Of a stretch of 64,000 bases of DNA, positions 37,201-46,309 are shown one piece after another; positions within the stretch are counted from its first letter, which is position 1; every line of letters begins with the position of its first letter. The position numbers and the translations under genes were made by a program. The stretch comes from G963665925 sp963665925. Lineage in GTDB: Bacteria; Bacillota; Clostridia; Peptostreptococcales; Acidaminobacteraceae. The notes under the pieces were generated by a model that did no database searches, was not told the origin of the DNA, and was given only the letters and a program-made list of their open reading frames with translations. The DNA lies in assembly GCA_963665925.1 (NCBI GenBank), contig OY762511.1:682001-746000 (forward strand), in the 5' to 3' direction.

Positions 37201-37442
37201 TGAAAATCAGACTCTATGACCAAATTTGCTGAGGCTACTCAAAAGTCGGCACAGTTGTGCTGGAAGCGCTTAAGCAGCTGAATATCACCGCTGATTACGA
37301 CATGATCGCAGACCTCAACATCATGAAGGAAATCGGTCTCGAATACACGCCTGCAATTTTTATTGACGATGCGCTGATTTCACAGGGAAAATACTATTCA
37401 CTGGATCAGATGAAGGCTCTTTTGACTGAACACAACAAATAA
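37200..37442 (+). CDS. Thioredoxin-like selenoprotein with in-frame UGA (Sec11)
   Basis: An 80-residue thioredoxin-fold protein of the same TM0996 type as its neighbour, interrupted by TGA at codon 11 (37230-37232). The frame reads MKIRLYDQIC, then UGA, then GYSKVGTVVLEALKQL, and continues through the cis-proline motif EYTPAIFIDD. A 7-bp hairpin, TCGGCAC-AGTT-GTGCTGG (37246-37263), begins 13 bases after the UGA, with a G among the first two loop bases 20 bases from it, as bacterial SECIS elements require. Start and stop overlap with the upstream gene (TAATG), so translation is coupled. Selenocysteine at position 11 is the better reading than a broken gene. Confidence 0.8.
37246..37263 (+). 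promoter_or_regulatory. Candidate bacterial SECIS hairpin
   Basis: Stem of seven pairs (two G-U) with loop AGTT, located in the coding region just after the in-frame UGA. Size, spacing and loop G match the bacterial SECIS pattern that recruits SelB. Confidence 0.7.
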
Positions 37443-37456
37443 ATATTTTGAAATGC

Positions 37457-37490
37457 AAACGCCCGCAGCATATTATACTGCGGGCGTTTT
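37457..37490. terminator. Terminator after the selenoprotein gene
   Basis: AAACGCCCGCAG pairs with CTGCGGGCGTTT, followed by T on the plus strand; probably also stops the hydrogenase operon from the other side. Confidence 0.88.
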
Positions 37491-37557
37491 CCAGCTGACC
37501 ATGGCCTGGCGAGCGCTGGATATATATAGTGATAGAGCAACCATCTATATATCTGAG

Positions 37558-39309
37558 TTATATGTCGAATTTCTCTCGCGCAATATAGTGCGTATGCAGC
37601 AGTTCATGCGCCTTATGTGAATTCGGTTTGCCTAGAAAATCATTATACAGTGCCTGAATCATTGGATTCTGGTGTGATTTTCTAATTGCCTTGACTGTAT
37701 CTTCCTCATAGAGGGCCTTTGCACGCTCTACGCGAATGTCGATACCACTATTGAGTATCTGCGATGGCACTTGTGGTTGTCCGCCGCCGCAAACGCAGCC
37801 GCCGGAGCATCCCATGATTTCTATGAAGTGATATGATTTTTCACCACTGCGGACCATATCCAGAAGTCTTGAAGCTTCTGCCGTTGAATGAGCTAGGGCT
37901 ACACTGATTTCCAGGTCTGCAATTTTGATTGTCGCTTCTTTAATGCCTTCGACACCTCTTACAGCATCGTATTCGATATCCTTAAGGTCCTCGCCTGTAA
38001 GCACATCCGCAACGGTTCTAAGAGCAGCTTCCATAACGCCGCCTGTAGCGCCGAATATTACGCCTGCGCCCGTGTAGTCACCCATGTAATCTCTGTCGAA
38101 ATCCTCGTCCGGCAGATTTACAAAGTCAAGGCGTGCCTGCTTGATCATCTTTGCAAGCTCTCTAGTCGTGATTACTGCGTCAACATCACGCAGACCATTC
38201 ACTTTAAGTTCTTCTCTGCCTGCTTCTGACTTCTTCGATGTACATGGCATGAAGGAAAGAACAAATATCTTCGAAGGATCTACGCCGTGCTTCTCTGCGT
38301 AGTAGGATTTTGTAATTGCACCAAACATCTGTGCAGGCGACTTGCATGTCGACAGATTTTCAAGGAAGTCAGGATAGTTGTACTCAGCATGACGTACCCA
38401 ACCCGGTGAGCACGAAGTGATCATCGGCAGTTTGCCGCCGTTCTGAATACGGCTTAGGAGCTCATGTCCCTCTTCCATGATTGTCAGGTCTGCACCGAAG
38501 TCCGTATCGTAAATGCGGTCAACACCCAGACGTCTGATTGCTGCAACCATTTTGCCAGTCACACGCGTTCCGATTTTAAAGCCGAACAGTTCACCTAGAG
38601 CCGCTCGGACAGCTGGTGCAGTCTGGGCAACCACATGGACATCCGGATTTTCAATCGCATCCCAGACGCGCTCAATATCGGTCTTTTCGCGCAGGGCTGC
38701 AACTGGGCACACAACCATACACTGACCACAGTATACACATGGCGCGTCTGCCATGGAAACATCAAAGGCCGGTCCTACAGTTGTCTCAAAGCCTCTGTTC
38801 TGGAAGTCCAGAATACCGAGACCCTGTGATTTTTTACATGCCGAAACACATCTGCCACAAAGAATACATTTGCTTGTATCACGGACAATCGAAAGCGACT
38901 GGTCGTCGATTCTTTCTTCACGCTTTGCACCTTCATAGCTGATCTGCTCAATACCCAGCTCCTCTGACAGATTTTGAAGCTCACAGTTTTGGCTTCGGCT
39001 GCATGTCAGACATTCTCTATTGTGATTTGCCAGCAGAAGCTCTGTAGTGACTTTCTGCGAATCACGAACACGCTTGGTATTTGTTTTCACGACCATGCCC
39101 TCACGTACAGGCAGCACGCAGGATGCCTGGAGTGTACGTGCACCTTCCACCTCAACAACACATACGCGGCATGCGCCAACTTCGTTGAGTCCTTTCAGGT
39201 AGCACAGCGTCGGTATATGGACGCCTGCTTCACGTGCGGCTTCAAGAACCGTATAGTTTTCAGGCACTGATATCTTAATGTTGTTAATCGTCACTTTAAC
39301 CTTATTCAT
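37558..39309 (-). CDS. hndD: NADH-dependent [FeFe] hydrogenase catalytic subunit, group A (HndD/HydA type)
   Basis: A 583-residue hydrogenase. Order: [2Fe-2S] domain (C36, C47, C50, C64), His-Cys3 cluster (H96 region, C100, C103, C109), two [4Fe-4S] clusters (about 148-158 and 191-201) and the H-cluster domain. H-cluster motifs are TSCSPGW (C300), MPCTSKK (C356) and MGCSGGCVCGGG (C501, C505). The upstream genes supply NuoF-, ferredoxin- and NuoE-like subunits, as in bifurcating hydrogenases that oxidise or reduce NADH and ferredoxin together. AGGTGA precedes the ATG. It is the last gene of the operon. Confidence 0.94.
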   Translation of the reverse strand: MNKVKVTINNIKISVPENYTVLEAAREAGVHIPTLCYLKGLNEVGACRVCVVEVEGARTLQASCVLPVREGMVVKTNTKRVRDSQKVTTELLLANHNRECLTCSRSQNCELQNLSEELGIEQISYEGAKREERIDDQSLSIVRDTSKCILCGRCVSACKKSQGLGILDFQNRGFETTVGPAFDVSMADAPCVYCGQCMVVCPVAALREKTDIERVWDAIENPDVHVVAQTAPAVRAALGELFGFKIGTRVTGKMVAAIRRLGVDRIYDTDFGADLTIMEEGHELLSRIQNGGKLPMITSCSPGWVRHAEYNYPDFLENLSTCKSPAQMFGAITKSYYAEKHGVDPSKIFVLSFMPCTSKKSEAGREELKVNGLRDVDAVITTRELAKMIKQARLDFVNLPDEDFDRDYMGDYTGAGVIFGATGGVMEAALRTVADVLTGEDLKDIEYDAVRGVEGIKEATIKIADLEISVALAHSTAEASRLLDMVRSGEKSYHFIEIMGCSGGCVCGGGQPQVPSQILNSGIDIRVERAKALYEEDTVKAIRKSHQNPMIQALYNDFLGKPNSHKAHELLHTHYIAREKFDI

Positions 39310-39351
39310 TATTTCACCTCTTTGACCTCTCGGTTGATATCCGTATGTCCA

Positions 39352-41142
39352 CTATTTCTTTACAATGACTTTTACCGGACACTTGTCGATACACGCACCA
39401 CACTTGATGCATTTTTCCTGATCAATTACATGTGGCGACTTGCGCTCACCCGTAATCGCATCGACTGGACAAACGCGAGTACATGCTGTACATCCGATAC
39501 AGCCGTCTTCAATAACGATTTGCAGCAGGTCTGTACACACGCCAGCCGGACATTTTTTGTCAACGACATGGGCAATATATTCATCTCTGAAGTGCTCCAG
39601 TGTTGAAAGAACCGGATTCGGTGCTGTCTGTCCCAGTCCGCATAGGGCTGAGTCCTTGATTGAATGGCTCAGTGCCTGCAGCTTATCCAGATCTTCAAGG
39701 CTTCCCTTACCTTCACAGATACGGTCTAGAATTTCCAGCATGCGCTTAGTACCTTCTCGACACGGTGTACACTTGCCGCACGATTCATCTACAGTAAAGT
39801 CTAGGAAGAAACGCGCAACGTCAACCATACAGTTATCTTCGTCCATGACAATCATACCGCCTGAGCCCATCATTGAACCCAGCTCGACCAAGTTGTCAAA
39901 ATCAATTGGCGTATCCAGATACTTTTCAGTCAGACATCCGCCAGATGGACCGCCTGTCTGAACCGATTTGAACTTCTTGCCATTCGGGATACCGCCGCCA
40001 ACCTCGAAGATAACCTCGCGTAGCGTTGTACCCATTGGAACTTCAAGAAGTCCTGTATTTTCAATTTTGCCGCCTAGGGCAAATACCTTTGTTCCCTTTG
40101 AACGCTCAGTACCGATTCCTGCAAACCAGTCTGCGCCATTTAGAATTATGCGCGGTACATTGGCATAAGTCTCAACGTTGTTTAAAAGCGTTGGCTTGCC
40201 AAAGATACCCTTTTGTGCCGGGAATGGCGGACGCGGGCGCGGCATGCCCCTCTCTCCTTCAATCGATGCAATCAGAGCTGTTTCCTCGCCACATACAAAG
40301 GCGCCTGCACCCAGCTTCACATCCATGTCGAAGTTGAATCCTGAACCGAAAATATCTTTTCCAAGCAGACCCATCTCACGTGCCTGTTCAATGGCAATCT
40401 TAAGTCTGTTTACCGCAATCGGATACTCTGCACGTATATACACGTAGCCCATATCTGCGCCTACAGCATAAGCTGCAAGTGCCATGGCTTCAATAATGAC
40501 ATGCGGGTCACCTTCAAGAACCGAGCGGTCCATGAATGCACCCGGGTCGCCCTCATCTGCATTACAGGCCACATATTTTTGGTCGCCCTCTGCCTGATAA
40601 GTGAATTGCCACTTGAGTCCCGTTGGGAAACCGCCGCCGCCACGGCCGCGCAGTCCAGACTGCTTGACTTGCTCAATAACCTCTTCACGTGTCATTTCAG
40701 TCAGAGCCTTTCCAAGTGCCTTGTAGCCATCCATTGCGATGTATTCGTCAATCTCTTCTGGGTTGATCACACCACAGTTTCTAAGGGCAACACGCTTTTG
40801 CTTCTTATAGAAACCAACCTGGTCAATCGACTTGATTTCATTTTCTTCAACAGACTCTGCATACAGAAGATCTGTAACAATACGCCCCTTCAGGAGATGC
40901 TCCTCTGTAATGCGTGCAATATCCTTTGCATCGACACGGCTGTAAAAGGCACCTTCAGGATAAACAATAACAATCGGACCTGCTTCACAAAGGCCGAAAC
41001 ATCCTGTACGGACAACCTTCACTTCATTTTCAATATTGTGTCTCGCCAATTCCTCGGCAAATGTCTTTTCAATGTCCAGTGCGCCTGATGATGTACACCC
41101 TGTACCACCACAGACCAGTACATGTGACCTTACGTGTTCCAT
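39352..41142 (-). CDS. hndC: NuoF-like flavin subunit of the bifurcating hydrogenase
   Basis: A 596-residue subunit with an N-terminal thioredoxin-like [2Fe-2S] domain (CGGTGCTSSG). The FMN/NADH-binding 51-kDa domain follows (GLRGRGGGGFPTGLKW, about 170-190), then the [4Fe-4S] site SCGKCTPCREG and two C-terminal ferredoxin clusters (CIGCTACTRVCP, CIKCGACIDKCP). It carries the NADH site and the bifurcating flavin. AGGAGG lies 6 bases before the ATG at 41142. Confidence 0.94.
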   Translation of the reverse strand: MEHVRSHVLVCGGTGCTSSGALDIEKTFAEELARHNIENEVKVVRTGCFGLCEAGPIVIVYPEGAFYSRVDAKDIARITEEHLLKGRIVTDLLYAESVEENEIKSIDQVGFYKKQKRVALRNCGVINPEEIDEYIAMDGYKALGKALTEMTREEVIEQVKQSGLRGRGGGGFPTGLKWQFTYQAEGDQKYVACNADEGDPGAFMDRSVLEGDPHVIIEAMALAAYAVGADMGYVYIRAEYPIAVNRLKIAIEQAREMGLLGKDIFGSGFNFDMDVKLGAGAFVCGEETALIASIEGERGMPRPRPPFPAQKGIFGKPTLLNNVETYANVPRIILNGADWFAGIGTERSKGTKVFALGGKIENTGLLEVPMGTTLREVIFEVGGGIPNGKKFKSVQTGGPSGGCLTEKYLDTPIDFDNLVELGSMMGSGGMIVMDEDNCMVDVARFFLDFTVDESCGKCTPCREGTKRMLEILDRICEGKGSLEDLDKLQALSHSIKDSALCGLGQTAPNPVLSTLEHFRDEYIAHVVDKKCPAGVCTDLLQIVIEDGCIGCTACTRVCPVDAITGERKSPHVIDQEKCIKCGACIDKCPVKVIVKK

Positions 41143-41169
41143 GTGCTTCCTCCTCATTTATGCAAGTGC

Positions 41170-41538
41170 TTACTTCTCCACTGCACCGATTATATATTCT
41201 GTAACGACTTTTCCACCTACAATGTGCTCTTCTACGATGCGTTTCGCCTTTTCGGGCGTCATTTCAACGTAAGTCACCTTGCCCAAACCTTCCATGTAGA
41301 CTTCGACAATCGGCTCCAGACGACAAACGCCGATGCATCCTGTCTGTGTCACTTCAACTGCGTCCAGATCACGGGCACGCACCTCATCCATCAATGCCGC
41401 AAGCACAGGACGTGCCCCAGCTGAAATCCCGCAAGTTGCCATTCCAACTACAATACGCGTACCTTTGCGATCTATTCTGACATTAACTTTCTTAAGTGCT
41501 TCCTCACGAATTTTTGCAAGTTCTTCAAGTGATTTCAT
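41170..41538 (-). CDS. hndB: (2Fe-2S) ferredoxin-like subunit, HndB type
   Basis: A 122-residue protein with a thioredoxin-like [2Fe-2S] domain. The first cysteine is in VVGMATCGISAG and the others in TQTGCIGVCRLEP. A short N-terminal helix (SLEELAKIREEAL) is typical of HndB. AAGGAG precedes the ATG at 41538. It sits between the NuoE- and NuoF-like genes. Confidence 0.88.
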   Translation of the reverse strand: MKSLEELAKIREEALKKVNVRIDRKGTRIVVGMATCGISAGARPVLAALMDEVRARDLDAVEVTQTGCIGVCRLEPIVEVYMEGLGKVTYVEMTPEKAKRIVEEHIVGGKVVTEYIIGAVEK

Positions 41539-41598
41539 CGCTCTATCTCCTTCGTTCAATTCCTATATGCGTCCTTCATGTCTGCCGATATAAAAGAC

Positions 41599-42078
41599 CT
41601 AGACTGTCTTGTATTTTTCCAGAATTCCAGGAATATCACCATCTACAAGTCTTCCGTATACATCCTCATTTACAGTCAGTACGGGTGCCAGACCGCAAGC
41701 TCCAATACATCTTGTCGCTTCAAGAGAGAACTTTCCATCGCCTGAAGTCTTGCCCACATCAATGCCCAAATCGCGGCTTATGATATCGATCAGTGACTGC
41801 GCGCCTTTTACGTAACACGCAGTTCCAAGGCATACGCCGATATGGTACTTGCCCTTTGGCTCAAGTGAAAACTGCGAGTAGAATGTTACAACACCATAGA
41901 TTTCAGCCATTGGGAGTCCAAGGCCCTTTGAGATATGTTTCTGTACTTCAATCGGCAAATGGCCGAATATATGCTGCCCTTCATGGAGCACAGGCATTAA
42001 AGCCCCACGCTTTCCCCTTTGCTCATTGATTACAGCATCCAGCTTAGCGAAATTTTCTGCAGTTAAAACGTTGCTCAT
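41599..42078 (-). CDS. hndA: NuoE-like [2Fe-2S] subunit of the hydrogenase
   Basis: A 159-residue protein of the 24-kDa NuoE family. The [2Fe-2S] ligands lie in GVCLGTACYVKGA and RCIGACGLAPVLTVN. It is the first gene of the hydrogenase operon. AAGGAG lies 8 bases before the ATG at 42078, and two Rex-like operators lie upstream. Confidence 0.92.
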   Translation of the reverse strand: MSNVLTAENFAKLDAVINEQRGKRGALMPVLHEGQHIFGHLPIEVQKHISKGLGLPMAEIYGVVTFYSQFSLEPKGKYHIGVCLGTACYVKGAQSLIDIISRDLGIDVGKTSGDGKFSLEATRCIGACGLAPVLTVNEDVYGRLVDGDIPGILEKYKTV

Positions 42079-42129
42079 ACAATCCACTCCTTAAAATGAA
42101 TAATCAAATCCAGATTATGTCCGTTTAAT

Positions 42130-42147
42130 TAGTTAATTTTTTAACAA
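42130..42147. promoter_or_regulatory. Rex-like operator 1 before the hydrogenase operon
   Basis: On the minus strand TTGTTAA-AAAA-TTAACTA fits TTGTTAA-N4-TTAACAA with one mismatch. It lies about 50 bases before hndA. Confidence 0.75.
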
Positions 42148-42225
42148 GCAATTTCAAAAAATATTTCCCTGCCACAGAGAGGCAACACCTCTAAGACCAG
42201 CGAAAATAGACGGTTGAAACATTTT

Positions 42226-42243
42226 TTGTTAATTATTTAACTT
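42226..42243. promoter_or_regulatory. Rex-like operator 2 before the hydrogenase operon
   Basis: TTGTTAA-TTAT-TTAACTT fits the Rex consensus with two mismatches. With site 1 it brackets the probable promoter, consistent with NADH/NAD control. Confidence 0.75.
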
Positions 42244-42387
42244 ATAGTCACAAGTAGTATAACATAGTCTGAAAATATGTAAACCCTTTTTTCGTTAAAA
42301 TATTGACACATAATTAAATTTCTACGATTTTAGTGGCATTTGCCAGTTTAAGTACTAAAATCATCTATACATCCAAAGTGTTGACAC

Positions 42388-42487
42388 TTTCCGCAAGTAC
42401 GGAAAAAATTCAAACAAACTGGCTTTTCTAAGCTTTTTAGATATTGCCACTCTATTCAGCTTAGCATTTTTTCCGCATATACGGAAA
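42388..42487. promoter_or_regulatory. Two upstream activator sites, TTTCCG-N6-CGGAAA
   Basis: The 18-base palindromes TTTCCGCAAGTACGGAAA (42388-42405) and TTTCCGCATATACGGAAA (42470-42487) differ only in their centre. They lie about 200 and 120 bases before the sigma-54 promoter at 42597. They are probable binding sites of the activator encoded at 44880-46256. Confidence 0.8.
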
Positions 42488-42596
42488 AGTCAAATAAGTC
42501 TACACTTGTATTGACCATGGAGTTCATTGCTCTACACACGTTTATATTACACGTTTTCATCAATATGTAGTCATGTATTGCTACAGTCAAAAAAAC

Positions 42597-42612
42597 TTGG
42601 CATCGCTCTTGC
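42597..42612 (+). promoter_or_regulatory. Sigma-54 promoter of the hydrolase-transporter operon
   Basis: TTGGCATCGCTCTTGC has GG and GC separated by 10 bases, as the -24/-12 class requires, about 100 bases before the 42709 start. Confidence 0.87.
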
Positions 42613-42708
42613 GTTATTAAAGACCATCTACCTATAGTTTTTTCAAACCGGTCAATGAGAAAGCTATACCAGAAATATTACTCAAGAAGTCAAGAAAGGA
42701 TACTGACT

Positions 42709-43518
42709 ATGATTGCACATGTGAATGGCATCGATTTATATTATGAAGATAGAGGCAGCGGTCCTGCTATTATCTTCATACACGGATTAGGAGAACATGG
42801 CGACTCCTGGAGATTTCAGATGGATTACTTTGAGAAAGGATTCCGCGTCATTACCCTTGACTTGCGTGGTCACGCCAGAAGTCAGGATGGTAACGAATTC
42901 ATAACAATGAACCTGTACGCAAAAGACATTCTTGCGCTTATGAACGAACTGAAGATCAAATCCGCACACTTTGTTGGATTGTCTATGGGGGGTCTAATAT
43001 GCCAAGAGCTCTCCACAATTGACCAGACACGTATGGCCAGTATGACACTTGCTGACGCAGCTGGATTCTATCCACGTGAAATGGCTGTCGATGGCCTCCA
43101 AGCAAGGCTGGATCGAATTGACAAACTGCCTATGGAAGAAATAGGTGCACAAATTGCAGTTGCAGCCACCGTAGATGGTATTCATGATGATCTCCTCATG
43201 GAAATAACACGTATGTTTCAAGGAAACCGCGCCAGACCTTATGCTCAGGCAACGGAGTCCACTTTAAAGGCTGACTATCGTAATATTCATGCCGATATTA
43301 AGATACCCACTTTGATTTTGGTAGGAGAACACGACCCTGTTACCCCACTTTCATTCGCACAATATCTCAATGTCCATATTGAAAAGTCGATGCTTACAAT
43401 TATCCCAAAAGCGTCGCACATGTCAAAACTCGAGAATCCAGCTGACTTTAATCAAGCACTCAGTCGATTCATTGCACCAATTGAACCTCATGCTTACCGC
43501 GCACTGATAAAAGACTAA
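42709..43518 (+). CDS. Alpha/beta hydrolase
   Basis: A 269-residue hydrolase with HGLGEHGDSW (oxyanion region), the nucleophile elbow GLSMGG, the acid DPVTP in VGEHDPVTP and the catalytic histidine in KASHMSKLENP. The substrate is unknown. AAAGGA lies 8 bases before the ATG at 42709; the longer frame has no site. It is cotranscribed with the MFS transporter behind a sigma-54 promoter, so it probably acts on whatever that transporter moves. Confidence 0.87.
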   Translation: MIAHVNGIDLYYEDRGSGPAIIFIHGLGEHGDSWRFQMDYFEKGFRVITLDLRGHARSQDGNEFITMNLYAKDILALMNELKIKSAHFVGLSMGGLICQELSTIDQTRMASMTLADAAGFYPREMAVDGLQARLDRIDKLPMEEIGAQIAVAATVDGIHDDLLMEITRMFQGNRARPYAQATESTLKADYRNIHADIKIPTLILVGEHDPVTPLSFAQYLNVHIEKSMLTIIPKASHMSKLENPADFNQALSRFIAPIEPHAYRALIKD

Positions 43519-43539
43519 TTTTCCTTTAAGGAGGATCCT

Positions 43540-44730
43540 ATGAAACGAAAATATCTTATTGAAATGATACTCTTCTTCAGTTACATGCTCTTTGCCATGG
43601 CTTGGTCCGGCGGCACCGCATTCATGGGAGAAATCATGTCCAGTATGGGCATTTCCAGTCTGGCCTCTGCAAGTTTAATCAGTACATCGGTTACTCTCGC
43701 AAAGATTGTCGGGACTGCAGTCGCGGCATGGACTATTGTCAAACTTGGTATCCGAAGTGCATTCAGCATTGCATCGCTTATGATTTGTGCCAGCTTCCTT
43801 ACACCATTCTCACCGAACTACCCGATCCTTCTCGCATCGAGATTCCTCATGGGTCTTGGTGGGGCTTTGATGGTCGTCTACTTCAATCCGATTGTCATGG
43901 AATGGTTTGAGCCAAACGAACGTCCTGTTGTAAACGGTATCAATGCGGTCGCCTTCAACAGCGGTACCGCTGTAACTATGTTCTTCATTGGAGACTTTGT
44001 AAAAATCTTTGGCGGATGGCAGCAGACGCTCGTTGCATTCTCGACGATGAGCGCATTCATGTTTGTTCTTTGGCTTCTGTTTGGAAAGTATGAAGGTGGC
44101 AAGTCTCAACAAGCTTCAAGCGCCACTGCCGCTGAAAGCTATACCTTCCTAGATGGTTTGAAGGATCCCTTCAACTGGAAATTTGCACTTACATACTCTG
44201 GACTGCTTGCCTTTTATATTGTTCTCTTTACATTCTATCCTCGTGCAGGAATTTCACAGGCAAAGATTGTCATTTTAATGGGGATTGTAGGGGCTGTACT
44301 CGGTATACTGTACTCAAACAAATATAAAAAACGTATTCCTATTATTAGGGTTTCAGGACTAATTCAGCTCATATCTGTTATTGGTTTGAACTTTTCAGGT
44401 GGTAACCAAACACTTGCTGCCATAAGTGCTGCCGCACTGGGGATTTTCATGTTCCTGCCAATGACCGCCCTTGTAACACTGGCTCAGGAAATGCCTGATA
44501 TGACCCCGCGCCGTGTCTCTGTAACTTTTAGTCTGTTCTGGTCCATCAGTTACATAGCAGCTACGCTTATACCAACCATTTTCGGTGCAATCGTTGATTC
44601 CAATAATGGTAACTTCTCTACTGCCTTTGTGTTTATCACAATCATAGCTTCTTCATTCTTCATCGGTTCATTTACACTCCCTGAGCCAAGTTCACTGAAG
44701 AAAACACATTCAGAAGAACAAGTAGCATAA
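43540..44730 (+). CDS. MFS transporter
   Basis: A 396-residue major facilitator with about 12 hydrophobic segments; CynX/NimT-like by general appearance. The conserved loop after helix 2 (WTIVKLGIRSAFSIASLMI) and LASRFLMGLGGALMVVYFNP fit the superfamily. AAGGAGG precedes the ATG. It shares the operon and sigma-54 control with the hydrolase. The substrate, perhaps a small carboxylate or its ester, is a guess. Confidence 0.82.
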   Translation: MKRKYLIEMILFFSYMLFAMAWSGGTAFMGEIMSSMGISSLASASLISTSVTLAKIVGTAVAAWTIVKLGIRSAFSIASLMICASFLTPFSPNYPILLASRFLMGLGGALMVVYFNPIVMEWFEPNERPVVNGINAVAFNSGTAVTMFFIGDFVKIFGGWQQTLVAFSTMSAFMFVLWLLFGKYEGGKSQQASSATAAESYTFLDGLKDPFNWKFALTYSGLLAFYIVLFTFYPRAGISQAKIVILMGIVGAVLGILYSNKYKKRIPIIRVSGLIQLISVIGLNFSGGNQTLAAISAAALGIFMFLPMTALVTLAQEMPDMTPRRVSVTFSLFWSISYIAATLIPTIFGAIVDSNNGNFSTAFVFITIIASSFFIGSFTLPEPSSLKKTHSEEQVA

Positions 44731-44786
44731 TGCCGTTCAACCGCTCTCATAGTCCAAGCTAATTTGCTAGGAGAGCGTATATCCCT

Positions 44787-44835
44787 AAAAGGGCGTCTCA
44801 TCATAAACTTTGTGGTTATGGTGAGACGCCCTTTA
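44787..44835. terminator. Bidirectional terminator
   Basis: AAAGGGCGTCTCA pairs with TGAGACGCCCTTT between convergent genes, with A and T runs at both ends. Confidence 0.92.
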
Positions 44836-44879
44836 ACTTCATGGACCCAAATATTTATTTTAACAATCCGACACAGCGC

Positions 44880-46256
44880 TTAAAGTCCGTACTTCTTTGC
44901 CTTCTCGTAAAATGCGGTCTTCCCCATTTTTAGACTTTTCGCTGCATCAACCTTATGGCCCTTGTTCTCAAGGAGCGCCTTCGTGAGTATAGAACGTTCA
45001 AACGCTTCCATTTGGTCCTTATAGGACATCATTTCAACCGATTTGTTGACAATATTCTTAGGAATATCACCCATTTGAATAACCCGTCCATCGGCCATAT
45101 TGAATGCGCGTTCAATTACATTTTCAAGTTCTCTTATATTGCCTGGCCAGTCATACGCAGTGAAACGCTGCATCACTTCATCAGAAACACCTTCGATAGG
45201 TTTTCCCATGGATTTTACAAATTTCTCTACCAGATATGCTGTAAAAACGGGAATATCTTCAGTTCGTTCTCTTAGCGGCGGTATTTCAATGGAAATCACA
45301 TTCAATCTGTAAAAAAGATCCTCTCGAAACCGACCTTCACTTACCATTTCTTCCAGATTTCTATGTGTAGCACTGAGTATTCTCACATTTACCGGTTTGG
45401 TCTTTTCACTGCCAAGTGGCGTAATTTCCCTTTCCTGCAAAACACGAAGCAGTTTTACCTGCATATCCAGCGGCAAGTCCCCAATTTCATCTAAAAACAG
45501 GGTCCCTCCATCTGCCAGCTCGAACTTTCCTCTTTTCCCATTTTTCAAAGATCCTGTGAATGCACCACCCTCATACCCAAAAAGTTCAGATTCAAGTAGC
45601 TCACGCGGAATTGCTCCACAATTGATGCGAATGAAGGGACCTTTCTTTCTGGGACTGGAAGCATGAATGGCGTGCGCGAAAACTTCTTTACCCGTCCCGC
45701 TTTCACCCATAAGGAGAACATTCGAGTGTGTTCTTGATATTTTAATAGCCAAGGATTTTACAGTCACAATTTCTTGTGATGTTCCAATAATACTATCAAA
45801 AGTATACAGACTTTTCAGACCGCTCTCGAGCTCTCTTTTATAATAAAGCAGCCTTTCTTCAAGCAGTTTGTTCTCCAGTATCAATCTCTGAAACTCTTCC
45901 ATATCTTGAAAGAGCACCATGCCAAAGCCATATTTGATTTCACCGCTATCATTCAGTACAGGAATTCGATGCACAATTGCTGTATGGCCATTTTCAAATT
46001 TATGTTTCCAGGCAATTTCAGGGGTTTTACTCTCAAAAACCTGCGGCCAGCGTGTATAGCAATCCAAATCTAGCACACATTCACCTAGCATCTCATCTTT
46101 CGTGTAGTTCAGATACTCTGCAAAGATCTCGTTTACCATAATGACGCGCATTTCATCATCGATCAGTATGATTGGAACTGGGACAGGATCAAAAATCTTT
46201 TCAATTGTCTGAATAAAGTAATCTCGCTCAAATGTATGATGTTTGTCCTTCGCCAT
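44880..46256 (-). CDS. PAS-containing sigma-54 activator of the hydrolase-transporter operon
   Basis: A 458-residue enhancer-binding protein. A PAS domain (about 15-125) is followed by an AAA+ domain with Walker A GESGTGKE (184-191), the sigma-54 contact loop GAFTGS (231-236) and Walker B TLFLDEIG. A Fis-type helix-turn-helix (about 425-455) ends the protein. GGAGG lies upstream of the ATG. It faces the hydrolase-MFS operon and probably binds the paired palindromes at 42388-42487. Confidence 0.88.
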   Translation of the reverse strand: MAKDKHHTFERDYFIQTIEKIFDPVPVPIILIDDEMRVIMVNEIFAEYLNYTKDEMLGECVLDLDCYTRWPQVFESKTPEIAWKHKFENGHTAIVHRIPVLNDSGEIKYGFGMVLFQDMEEFQRLILENKLLEERLLYYKRELESGLKSLYTFDSIIGTSQEIVTVKSLAIKISRTHSNVLLMGESGTGKEVFAHAIHASSPRKKGPFIRINCGAIPRELLESELFGYEGGAFTGSLKNGKRGKFELADGGTLFLDEIGDLPLDMQVKLLRVLQEREITPLGSEKTKPVNVRILSATHRNLEEMVSEGRFREDLFYRLNVISIEIPPLRERTEDIPVFTAYLVEKFVKSMGKPIEGVSDEVMQRFTAYDWPGNIRELENVIERAFNMADGRVIQMGDIPKNIVNKSVEMMSYKDQMEAFERSILTKALLENKGHKVDAAKSLKMGKTAFYEKAKKYGL

Positions 46257-46309
46257 CCGCCCAACCGCCTCCTGTCACGTATATATGCATATAAGGATAT
46301 ATACGGTTT

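Noticed and set aside
37257..37442. Separate small protein starting at GTG 37257
   Set aside because: It has no ribosome binding site and cuts off the redox end of a thioredoxin fold; reading through the UGA from 37200 explains the sequence better.
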